NCBI RefSeq assembly: GCF_001625215.2 | Contig: NC_030387.2 | Span: forward strand, 6,104,501 to 6,168,500 | Direction: 5' to 3' | Length of the DNA: 64,000 bases | From: Daucus carota subsp. sativus | Lineage: Eukaryota; Streptophyta; Magnoliopsida; Apiales; Apiaceae | Part shown: positions 37,585 through 47,028 of the stretch, in pieces | How positions within the stretch are numbered: the first letter of the stretch is position 1 | How the letters are laid out: every line of letters starts with the position of its first letter | Translations under genes and position numbers: made by a program | The notes under the pieces: generated by a model | Told to the model about the DNA's origin: nothing | Seen by the model: the letters and a program-made list of their open reading frames with translations, nothing else | Databases searched by the model: none

Positions 37585-37765
37585 GTGCCGGGGCGTCTAT
37601 GTGTGCGGAGCTTGAGGCAACTATTTTTCCAAAGGGTGGGAAAGTGATTGGTACTACTACAAACACATCCCGGAAGAGCTCTGTAGCTGGGAACAGTCCT
37701 GGAGTTCGACTAATTTTAATAAGAAGATAGATGAGGCTATTATCATTGGTCACTTGCATAGGCTG
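37585..37765 (+). pseudogene. Gene-like fragment of unknown origin in the 8.2-kb element
   Basis: After an acceptor-like ctctttcag the plus strand is open as QSAGASMCAELEATIFPKGG, then KVIGTTTNTSRKSSVAGNSPG. Base composition is richer in GC than the surrounding repeats. I do not recognise the family. It is likely another captured exon. Confidence 0.35.
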
Positions 37766-39189
37766 AATGAGAAGAATATATCAGCTTAGAACATGAAAAT
37801 ATAAGTTTACTCAAATATAAGATTGTGCTATTTTTTCATGCTTGATGTAATTATGTATATCATATTTTCCCTGTATATCTATGTCCGTGGAGACATTAGA
37901 CATGGTTTTCGCAATTGCTTTTTGTCGCAAAAGACCAGTGGATTCATTAAGGCTTTGGATTTGTTAAATGTTAAATTTTTAGTTTTTTATACATCTGATA
38001 TATTTTAGTTTATATTTGTATTATATTTTGTTGGTCTTGTTTTAGAATCAAATCAGTTTATTTAAAATTTTGATTTTTAGCTGTACGGTAGCTTTGGTTC
38101 TACTATGAAATCTTCTTTTTTGTAAATAATGTAGTTCGAAATTATTTCTTGAATTTAGATTCTATTGTAGAATCAAGATAGTGAATTTATTAAAATTTTA
38201 AATTTTTTTCATAGTTCTGTATTGTAGGCTTTGTTCTACAATGGAATCCTTTTTAACAGGTCCTAATTAAGAAAATACAGCATGTATATTTATGATGTTG
38301 TTTTAGAATCAAGACATTATCCTTGATTAATATTAATTAATATTGTAAGTTTAATTTATAATTTTTATTTATAATTTTTATGTTTGATTTTACTATAGAT
38401 GCAAAACAACGGTCATTATTTTCAATAAAGTAAATTAACAGTCGTTAATATTTAGGGTTTATATTTGGATTTTATAATGATTAATTTATAACATTTATAC
38501 TTGAAATTAAATCGGCTAATGGTTAGGGTTTAGAAAAATATGGGACAATATTTTTTTAATTTTTTATTTCATAAAAACATAAAGAATTTTTAATTTTTAT
38601 TACTAGTTGGAAACTAATAATATAGGAAGACTTATCTTGATTCTAATGTACAAGCAAAATAACAAACAATCATTTGTAATTGTCAAGTTATTTTAACAAG
38701 TTTGAAACTATCATGGAATCAATTTAATTTAATTGTATGGATACGTGCTACTACAGAATGATAATTTACAGTTTAAAATATATTATTATTTCAAGAATTG
38801 ATTCTAGCGTAGAATCAAACTAATCCATTCTATAATAATTTTTTTAATTTACATGAAAATTCTATAGAAATTTGCAAGAAAATCTTTTCAAATTATATTA
38901 AAAGAATTATAAATAAGCTTGAAAATTTTTATGATTAAAATATGAAGACTGTTAGTCTTCATAAAGATGCAAGAAAATTTTATTATTAACGTCTCATATT
39001 CACTGCTGTATATATCATGACTACACATAAAGTCAACTTCACAACTTTACATAAAGACAATTTTGAGTTATACTCTTATTAACTCCTGATGAGCTATTTA
39101 ACTGTTATTGAGCTCCTGATGATCCTGATGAGCTCATCAGGAACTAATATACTACCAAACTCCGAATGATGCTAAAATACTAAAACTCC

Positions 39190-39615
39190 TGATGTACAAT
39201 AGCGCCAACATTCTGCAAGTGAGGAACCGCCGCCATGATCTGATCCTCTTCTACTGGCTTTAGGTAGATGATGCTCGACTAATGGTGACCCTGAGAGGCT
39301 CTCAATCACATATTGATCAAACAATGCATCCTGAATTCGATCTAAGAAACTGCTAACATGAAACGATGAAGCTAGAACCTTAACAAACAGTGTCTTTACA
39401 AACCATATCAAAGTCCCCACCATGAAACAAACCCAAGCTTTAGTCACGTAACTTAAGGCCTTACCATGATCAACCAACACGAATCTCCAAAAAATCAAAA
39501 TCAAAGCCAACCAAATACAATTCCTGACAGCATGCCTTAAGTCATAAACAAAATAACGTACACGTTTCCACAACATACAATTAAGCTCAACAAAAAATAC
39601 CACACCCGAATGACC
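39190..39615 (-). pseudogene. Captured fragment of an MSL (MscS-like) mechanosensitive channel gene
   Basis: The minus strand reads FFVELNCMLWKRVRYFVYDL, RHAVRNCIWLALILIFWRF, ALSYVTKAWVCFMVGTLIWF and VKVLASSFHVSSFLDRIQDA, then LFDQYVIESLSGSPLVE. This is the membrane-helix region of plasma-membrane MSL proteins of the MSL10 type. About 115 residues of a protein of about 700 are present, with no pore-domain exons nearby. A captured piece within the 8.2-kb element. Confidence 0.75.
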
Positions 39616-39834
39616 CAACCTGCAGCCAGTCTCATTTCCAAATCAATCCAAATCCATAATTAATAATCCAAAACCAACAATATTCATATCCAGGTCTAAT
39701 CGTAGTCATACCAAAGCATATCCTCATAAAACTTTTAAGAGACCAAAAGTCTCATGCTTTACACAAGCCAGTTATATAATTATATGCACTTATATTAGTA
39801 ATTTTACATGAACATGTAATCAAATGAGGCAAAC

Positions 39835-40556
39835 CTGGAGGGCCTTCAAAAAGAACAGCTCGGGGTCTGTTTGTCTCAAACTTGCACCTGGTTCCACGAG
39901 CAATATCATCATACACTTCGGGACTGTGTATGGCAATAATATGGTATCTTCTATTTCCCCGTGTAAAAAGTAAAAACAGATAAAATGAGAAGTCTCAGTT
40001 GACTTTTTCTTTGAAAACCAATTGACAAGTATATGTGTAAACAATTCATTACATAGCAAGCTCTATAGTATACACGCCAGTATGCCATCAACCATAATAT
40101 GATGCATACCTTTTCTGCTGACTATAACCAGCTATATTTTCCCATGAAATTTCACTTTTTGACTCCCCCATATTAGGTTCGTCTACTCCATAGATTTTAA
40201 TCCCCATGGCCTCAAGACTAGAAATAGACTTTCCTTTGGATGGCATTTGTCCTGGACTTCCCCTTCGCCTTTGTTCCAGGAATTTGTTTTGCGCTGCCAA
40301 CTGCAATAAAGACACGAAAGCATCAAGCTCCTCAGGACTAAAACTTTCATCCTTCATGAACTCAATTTCCTGTATCAATTTGTACAAACAATAACTAAAA
40401 AAAAATCAGTATTGTTCTCTTTTCCTCCGAAAGATAGCATATTAAATTAAAGAAATTCTGTTTTATTTAATGGACTGAGGTGAAAATTTACTGCTTTATC
40501 AGAGCTGATGAGTGAACGGAACATGAGAATGCATATATTTTCATCTTCCTCTTCCT
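39835..40556 (-). pseudogene. Captured fragment of an AAA-type ATPase gene
   Basis: Three exon-like blocks on the minus strand: 40556-40492 (EEEDENICILMFRSLISSDK), 40369-40110 (FSPEELDAFVSLLQLAAQNK through SLEAMGIKIYGVDEP to ISWENIAGYSQQKR) and about 39961-39835 (HSPEVYDDIARGTRCKFETN, RPRAVLFEGPP). They resemble a plant AAA-ATPase family in which ENIAGY-QQKREIEDTILLAL leads into the Walker A region. The fragment stops at the start of Walker A. A single base is missing after EIEDTILL, and the expected acceptor reads gg instead of ag, so the third block is out of use. Exon-intron structure is retained, so capture was from genomic DNA, not from mRNA. Confidence 0.72.
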
Positions 40557-41599
40557 CTGACCATAGAGATCTGAACTTCTAGGAATTTCAGACCATGAAG
40601 AGCGCTGAGCAGCAGGTCAGTCAAACAGAAAGTGAGGATCTCAGCCTTTATTCCAGTTGTTAACATAATTTTGTTGATCATTTAAACTGAATTTGACAGC
40701 CTCCGAAACTGCAAGAGTTGAACAATAATTTTGTTATTAGTTCCCTGGAAAGTCAATACCAAATAGGAGGATTGGATCAATCAAGTCAAGATATGGACAA
40801 GTTTATCCAAAGAAGCTGCAAAAATGAGCCTCCATTCTCCTCTGATATAATAGCAAGAGAAAGAAAGAAATGCAAATTGATACACATAATATATAAGCTC
40901 TTCTAATATTACACCAAGTACTCATTTCGATGTATTTCGTATAGTACTCATCAAATACGAGATTTTTTGCTAGCTGGCTGATATCATAATAAAGAATAAT
41001 GAGTGTCATATTTGTGACACCAAGTTCTTGTAGACGGCATACAAGCCAAGTAATTTTTACAAGCAGCTGAATCCAAAGCATGACATTTGGCCTCAAAAGT
41101 GGACTAGATACAATGTTTTGCTTCTTAAATATTTACAAAATCTGAGAATTAGCAAACAACATGAGGAAGCCAATTAATAATATTCTAGTATCAGGGAAAT
41201 AAGCTCACTCTGTATCTTGCTTGCAAAGTTAGAGTATCTGTAGCTTTGAAAATAATGTCGTGACACGCTGTGTGACTAAATATCGGAGAGTATGAGCTAG
41301 TGAGATACTCTAACTAATAATAGTTCAAGCTGAATTTTCGACGATGACGCTAAACATACAATATCAAGAGGGAAATCAAATCTGTTACTAAGCCATGTTC
41401 GATCAGTTGCATCTGGCCAAACTAATCAAACTTATGAAAATCTGAAAAATCAAGACTCGGATATAATGAAACCCAAAAGATCATTTTAGACCTATGAATT
41501 CCAGTGGCTATCCCACAGCAAAATACCAAAATATAAAATACAAAAATTAAATAGTAATTTTTTTCTGAAATTTAAAAATTCTTGGGGTTTAGGGACATA

Positions 41600-43230
41600 C
41601 TTAACAACATAAGAAATAATGCTTCCACTGTAGAACACAAAAAACATACACGAAATCAAGTTTATTCTATTATAGAATCATTGAATTTAGCACCTTACAA
41701 AATCACAGTTCTACAAAATTTGGTTATATTACAGAATCATAATTTATCTACAGCTCCATAAATATTGGTTCGTATAGAATCTTAATTTCATAACACCTCT
41801 CACTATAGAATCACAATTTCTATAAAATTTTGTAAACTCCATAAGTTCTGGTTCTATTACAGAATCTTTGTTTTAAAACGCCTTGTACTATACAACCACA
41901 ATTCAATTAAAATTTGTTCTGTTACAGAATCATAATTTATCTACTGCTCCATAAATTTTGCTTCCATTACAAAATCTTAATTCCACAAAGCAAGAGGTTA
42001 AATATGAAGAGAAATTCCACTATACATGTCTGAACTAAACAAGGAGAAAAAACAATTAGCAGACCTGATTCAAATGAAATCAGAATGGACAAGATATGTA
42101 CCTTGACTGATCGCTAGTGAAAATTTGGCCAACGAACGGTATCCAAGTCACCACTGCCGGTGATCGTGCCCATGCACCTACGTGATGCATAAAAGAACAT
42201 GTCAAGAAGAAACAGTTAACAGATGCTTTCAATTTTTATAAGAGGACGCAACACTTAATTTAGGAGGGTATTTAGGCACCGAAAGAATTAAATCTACTAC
42301 TCCCTCCGTCCCTTTTTATTTGTCACATTTGGTTTTGTGTCGCTCAAATTGACTAAAGTTTGAATGAAATTTATTAATATTCTATCAATTGACAAAATAA
42401 AAAAAATATGTCACCGGAAATAAATTTTAATCTACTTTAAGATGTAATTTTCAATTTTTTAAAATAATGTGCGAGTGACTTATAATCTTTGGTCAAAACT
42501 TAGTCAATTTGACCAACAAAAATAGAAATGTGACAACTAAAAAGGGACGGAAAGAGTAGCACTTAAAATTTTTGTACGATCCATAGTCCATACCTACAGA
42601 CACTTGATTCTTCAGCTATAATCACAATTATACAAAATTTGTAGAATCTTTGTTTTAAAACACCTTGTACTATATAACCAAAATTCTACAAAATTTGGTT
42701 CTATTAAAGAATCATAATTTATCTACTCTTCCATAAATTTTGTTTCTATTTCAAAATCTTAATTTTAAAACACATCTTACTACAAAATCACAATTCTACA
42801 AAATTTGGTTCTATTACAGAATCTTAATTTTAAAAAACCTCCGACTACAGAATCACAATTCTACAAAATTTGATTCTATTACAGAATCATAATTTATATC
42901 TTCAATTCATTCACGCAACTTCAACCGGTTAATAAAGACATGATATACATGCTTCTACTATAGAAGCACAACTTCACAAATTTTGATTCCATTATAGAAC
43001 ATTAATTTTAATACAAAAACAAGCATTAACTAAATTCAGACAAAAACTAATTTCACAGAACTACATTAATGCTTCTACTCTAGAATCAGAATTTTACAAA
43101 ATATGGTTCAAACCCTAAACTTTTATAAAACACACATAAAAATCAAATTAATTAGCTTATTTGTATATAGAATCAGAACTATGAAATTAATTCAGTCTTA
43201 CAAACACATATGCATGTAGAATCATACCTA
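41600..43230 (-). repeat. Right-arm degenerate repeat field of the 8.2-kb element
   Basis: A module of roughly 50-70 bases, with the core ggttctattacagaatc followed by ttaattttaaaacacctt and ctacaaaattt, recurs at least eight times with heavy divergence (for example near 41650, 41720, 41850, 41910, 42640, 42700, 42800 and 42870). The core is itself palindromic (gattct / agaatc). The left arm carries the same words in inverse sense. Confidence 0.6.
42300..42556. mobile_element. Stowaway MITE nested in the 8.2-kb element
   Basis: 257 bp between TA dinucleotides; ends are ctccctccgtcccttttt and aaaaagggacggaaagag. The interior arms pair around ttgactaaagttt and aaacttagtcaa. Its presence shows that the 8.2-kb element has been in place long enough to be hit again. 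Confidence 0.85.
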
Positions 43231-43625
43231 ACCTACAAAAAAACATACACGTTTGTATCTTGCTACAATTTTTCATAAAAACAAGTCGAAATCAAAGAAT
43301 TGACGATAACTAGTACCTCTTCCCCAACATGTCCTACTCGATGCTCATGATAATTCACAGAAACAAGTTCAAATCTGAGAAAATATGCTTACGATAACCT
43401 CCCTGTTTCGTTTTCTTCTTTCCTCTCTCGCGCTCTTTCTCTCGCTCTCTCCGTGTGTAATCGTGGGCAAGTGTGTGTAAGTGTGTAACTCTGGTTGTGT
43501 TTCAACTGTTTATATTTTTGTTTTAACTATTTTATTTAATCAAATCACAGCCGTTCCTTCAGATTAAGGGTTAGATTAGGGGTCTCCACGGTACTCCATA
43601 TAAAATGGGTCTCCATAGAGTGGGA

Positions 43626-43628
<3 letters not shown>

Positions 43629-43706
<78 letters not shown>
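43629..43706. repeat. (TA)n microsatellite followed by a GA run
   Basis: About 39 TA units, then gata and an 18-base GA run to about 43727. Separates the 8.2-kb element from the next inverted-repeat element. Confidence 0.95.
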
Positions 43707-43708
<2 letters not shown>

Positions 43709-43735
43709 TAGAGAGAGAGAGAGAGAGTTAAGTTC

Positions 43736-44130
43736 TATGGAGTACATAAAAACATTGGAGTATTGGAGTACAAATCATAATTTTTTAGTTTGATCCTATA
43801 TAATATCTTTGATTATCTAAATTTTGATATAATCTATCATTTATAAGTTGTCTTGCACATAATTGTCAATTAATCATTAATATCTTTAAACTTTAACAAG
43901 TTTTAAGATTATTGTTCTGCTTATTAGTTATATTGCAGAACATAGAGTCCTATGATTTATAAAAGTAATTATTCTAGCATTTGATCACGATATTTATGTT
44001 GCAGAACATGATGTGCAGGTTGTCAAATATTTACAAATATTATTGGACAAAAAAAATTGAAATTTAGATGACTAGATTACATTTTATCAAACTTTGTACT
44101 CCAATACTCCAATTTTTTTTGTACTCCATA
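43736..44130. mobile_element. MITE-like inverted-repeat element (395 bp) between TA tracts
   Basis: The left arm tatggagtacataaaaacat plus tggagtattggagtacaaa pairs with the inverse of tttgtactccaatactccaa through tactccata at 44093-44130: about 38 bases with few mismatches. It is flanked by TA/GA repeats on the left and TA repeats on the right. Non-coding. Its outermost word, ctatggagta, is shared with the ends of the 8.2-kb element, which suggests a related end sequence. Confidence 0.7.
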
Positions 44131-44149
44131 TATATATATATATATATAT
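44131..44149. repeat. Short (TA)n tract between two elements
   Basis: About ten TA units between the 395-bp and the 844-bp inverted-repeat elements. Confidence 0.9.
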
Positions 44150-44993
44150 GGGTCCTGTTCCCTGACAATTGATTGTCAGGGAAGATTTATCCAACATACT
44201 ATTTCCCAGCCGTTGGATCGACGATCCAACGGCTGGGACAAAAGATTTTTTTTTTTTTAGTATCTGCGCTTTTTTTCCGCGGATACTGTTCTTTCCGCGA
44301 GATTGTAACGCGGACACTTCGGGGGTATCCGCGCATATTAACCGCGGATAACACAGAACACTGCGGTTGATCTGAAATCTTGCTCGCCTGTAGTTCTTGA
44401 TTGGTGTTTTGGTGGAGATTTATGCTTTGTTAGAGATACGCAGCCTAGTCAGAGTAAAAAGGTAAATTTGTAGTGATTTTGAGATTAGTCTCTCTCTCCC
44501 CCCTCTCTTTGCGTGTGTATCAGTGTATATGTGTTTGGGGAAGGGGGTTGGGGTTTGGCACATTATTTGGTTTTTTTTTTCTGAACAAGATTGGATGGGT
44601 TTATGGGTTAATGTGTTTTTTCTGCTGTGTTAAATTTTCAGTTTGTATTATGAAATTCTTTTACTTGCTGAAAGTGGGGTGGTTATTTGACTTTTGATTA
44701 TTTAAGTAGGTATTGTTGGAGAAGTGTTGGACTTTGTATAAATTTATTGTCATGTACTGAAGCAAGCCCACTGCTATGTGTTATCCGCGGTTAATATGCG
44801 CGGATACTTCTGAAGTGTCCGCGTTACAATCTCGCGGAAGGCACAGTATCCGCGGAAAAAAAGCGCGGATAGTAAAAAAAAAAATCTTTTGTCCCAGCCG
44901 TTGGATCGTTGATCCAACGATCCAACGGCTGGGAAACAGTATGTTGGATAAATGTTCCCTGACAATTATCAATTGTCAGGGAACAGGACCCCC
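44150..44993. mobile_element. 844-bp foldback element with 205-bp arms and nested palindromes
   Basis: The left arm (44150 to about 44355) and right arm (about 44772-44993) are inverse copies at high identity: gggtcctgttccctgacaat, ttatccaacatact, cccagccgttggatcg, gcgctttttttccgcggata, cgcgagattgtaacgcggac and atattaaccgcggataacac. Each arm contains its own palindromes: ccctgacaat-tg-attgtcaggg at 44160-44181 and a perfect 16+1+16 hairpin at 44205-44237. The centre (about 44360-44770) is unrelated, GT-rich, and has a donor-like aaaaaggtaaat. No transposase. A flanking TA tract lies on the left and atata on the right. It resembles foldback or MULE-type non-autonomous elements. The high arm identity suggests recent activity or gene conversion. 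Confidence 0.75.
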
Positions 44994-45657
44994 AGATATA
45001 ATAGCTATTATTATCATAAATTTTTAGTTGGGGCAAATGACTTGATTGTTCATTGAGAGATCAAATTAAGTTGACCAACAAGGATACTATTCGCCACATA
45101 AAATATTTATATATCAAATAACTTTTTATATTTTTAATAATAAAAAGTTACATTGTATTCAATTATTCAATTATCATTAATTTAGTAAGAGAAAATATAC
45201 TATTTCTAATTTAGAGTATAGGGCTGTCAAATGTATAATGCCAATGTAAAAATCTGATCCGTATTTGAATTTATATCTAATATTTTTAAAATATTAATCC
45301 AATTTTTGTTATCTCCCTGTACAAGAACACAAATGATCGGCTCAAAATAGATGGATACTTGGAGATCAAAAGGCCCATTTCTACTAAAAAGCACAGCTTG
45401 AATGAATCCTTGACACTGTTTTGGACCGAATAAGGGGAAACCATTAATCATTTTTTATATTTTGGCAAGTGAGCGGTGAGCCCATTTATACTCAAAAGCT
45501 GAGAAAGAGTGATAATCACGAATTTTAAGCACTGATTGTTAGTCATGGAAAAGCAAGATACCCTAAACGAATCAATAATTGATTTAACAAAAGTAAATCG
45601 AATAATAATATTGATATTATTATAAAGCAAGACCCAACACTCAAAGTCTCTTGAATT
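44994..45657. other. AT-rich spacer before the split membrane-protein gene
   Basis: Upstream region of the small membrane-protein gene at 45658. Nothing else recognised. Confidence 0.5.
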
Positions 45658-45893
45658 ATGTCTAAAATGGTGAAGTCAGTGCTAGCTTTAATGCAAAACA
45701 CAATGGAACTGGAAAAAAATGAAGAGAATATCAAAGACTATGTTTTTGAAAAGCTGAAAGAAGTGGTGGTTTTCTTGCAGTACTGGTGGGAAGAAGTGAT
45801 CCACTGGTCTGACAAGGTTTTTCCACCAGATTCAAGAGCAGACACACTTAGCCACTGGGTTCATGTTGCTACACCTTTTTTGATAACAGGGCT
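45658..45893 (+). pseudogene. 5' part of a small cysteine-rich membrane-protein gene, split by a retroelement
   Basis: The first 236 bases encode MSKMVKSVLALMQNTMELEK and continue through KVFPPDSRADTLSHWVHVAT to PFLITG. This matches, block by block, the intact neighbour at 60850-61140 (KVFPPGTRADALKHWAQVGA, PFLVAW). The frame is interrupted after gggct by a 12.8-kb LTR element; the remaining 178 bases lie at 58701-58878. The two parts are in phase (414 bases, 137 residues if uninterrupted), so the gene was intact until the insertion. The break is inside the predicted membrane helix, and transcripts reading into the LTR would give a protein lacking its cysteine-rich tail. The allele is very likely null. 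A plant-specific family of unknown function. Confidence 0.85.
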
Positions 45894-46584
45894 TGATAGG
45901 GTATAACCCGGCTAAGCAACACCCGGGTCCTTTAGAGGAGCCCCACCCCGGGTAGCCACCAACACCACAGGGCATCCCCAGCCTTGACAGGTGATACAAC
46001 CCGGATATGATTGCTTACAAGGGTACATGAAACTTACTACTCACCCGGATACACATGTACCAGCCGACACCTGCTGCACAAAGCACAGACTGACACAATA
46101 AAGACAAACATAACGGTCAACTACTGGCGATAGGGACAAGCCAGGGAACATTCCAAAATACTACTTCTACGCTGACACCTGGACACGTGTAGGGGACCAA
46201 ACCCCTACACGTGTAGGACCAGGATCCAGGTACGCACCCTTGAACCCTAATCCTTGGCCTATAAATAGACCAAGGATCAAGAGTTTAAGGGTTAACTCTC
46301 TCTTCACACTCATTTTACTCACACACTTGCACTCAGCACATATTCAAACACTCCAAGCCACCAACCACCAGCAACCACCACACACCACCTTCACCCACCA
46401 CATATAGATAACACACTTTCTCTAATCTTTATCCTTCCGAAACCTACGCTTACTCTCACGCCGGAGGCGCCGCGGGGTCAAAACCCCCCTCCGGTGTTGT
46501 TTTGTAGGCTCCCATCCAGCAGCTACACCGCGGAATCACCAGCCACGGCGGAGGAAGGACCGGGATCGGAGATTGGCGTTATCA
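45894..46584 (+). repeat. 5' LTR of the Gypsy element
   Basis: 691 bp. A TATA box (tataaata, 46260-46267) lies about 320 bases before the end. The ends are TGATAG and TATCA. Confidence 0.93.
46260..46267 (+). promoter_or_regulatory. TATA box in the 5' LTR
   Basis: tataaata within ggcctataaatagacc, a classic plant core promoter word. The same stands in the 3' LTR at 58371-58378, where it could drive transcription into the host gene's 3' part. Confidence 0.6.
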
Positions 46585-46604
46585 TTTGGCGCTAGAAGGA
46601 GGGG
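46585..46604 (+). other. Primer-binding region of the Gypsy element
   Basis: tttggcgctagaaggagggg directly follows the 5' LTR, in the position of a tRNA primer-binding site; TGGCGC starts are usual in Tat-lineage elements. The exact tRNA is not assigned. Confidence 0.6.
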
Positions 46605-47028
46605 AAGGTGTCCTCTGTCCTGTCGTCACGGTGCCACTGGACTCATCTCCTACAACAAGCCCCCGAAACGGGGGTCCGAAATCACACCTGTAAGCTCTCA
46701 CCAAACACCCAGCTTCTCAAAACCCTCAGCCATGGCTTTTCTTGATATGTGCATGATAGAAAACCTTACCTGAACAAAACCCTAAATTTGTCTGTAGTAG
46801 AGCATGTTAGCAAACCCTGTCTGAGCAAAACCCTAATCTTGTCTGTAGCACATAAAATCTTTTGTCTCACACCTGCACACATTTTGTCACTTAACTATTT
46901 GTGATACTTCTGAAAATAGTAAGTTGACTACCTGTACACACTACTTCTGTCATCCTGTCACTATCTATACTATTTGTGGCACTACCACCAAAACAGCAAC
47001 CATATACCCTGTGTGAGTTCTTGAAACC

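Larger units (their letters stand above)
36000..38850 (+). repeat. Left-arm degenerate repeat field of the 8.2-kb element
   Basis: Recurring words such as gattctatagtagaatca-like pairs, ggttctact-t-gaatctt, tgatatgttttagtttaagttt and ttgtaaataat occur near 35930, 36060-36250, 37960-38130 and 38150-38290. The blocks at 36060-36230 and 37965-38130 match each other in the same orientation (about 1.9 kb apart), suggesting duplication around the captured sucrose-phosphate synthase fragment. Confidence 0.55.
35453..43632. mobile_element. 8.2-kb inverted-repeat DNA element carrying captured gene fragments
   Basis: The left end tctatggagactcattttat plus atggagt pairs with the inverse of the right end (ggagt, then tccatataaaatgggtctcc). 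Arm similarity extends over about 45 bases at roughly 85 percent, and more weakly outward to the TA tract. Both ends abut TA repeats. No transposase was found, so it is non-autonomous. Inside are fragments of at least three host genes: sucrose-phosphate synthase (plus), an MSL channel (minus) and an AAA-ATPase (minus), all listed separately. Both arms contain many degenerate modules around attctattacagaatc. A Stowaway MITE is nested at 42300. The layout resembles Pack-type elements (Pack-MULEs and similar), but the superfamily is not settled. Confidence 0.6.

Noticed and set aside
37103-37615. Functional sucrose-phosphate synthase gene
   Set aside because: Only about 85 residues of the C-terminal part match; the rest of the frame is repeat DNA, and no further exons exist.
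39172-40556. A chimeric MSL/AAA-ATPase gene
   Set aside because: The two pieces come from unrelated families, both are partial, and the AAA piece has lost one base and a splice acceptor.
43605-43793. Open frame rich in Ile-Tyr
   Set aside because: A translation of the (TA)n tract.
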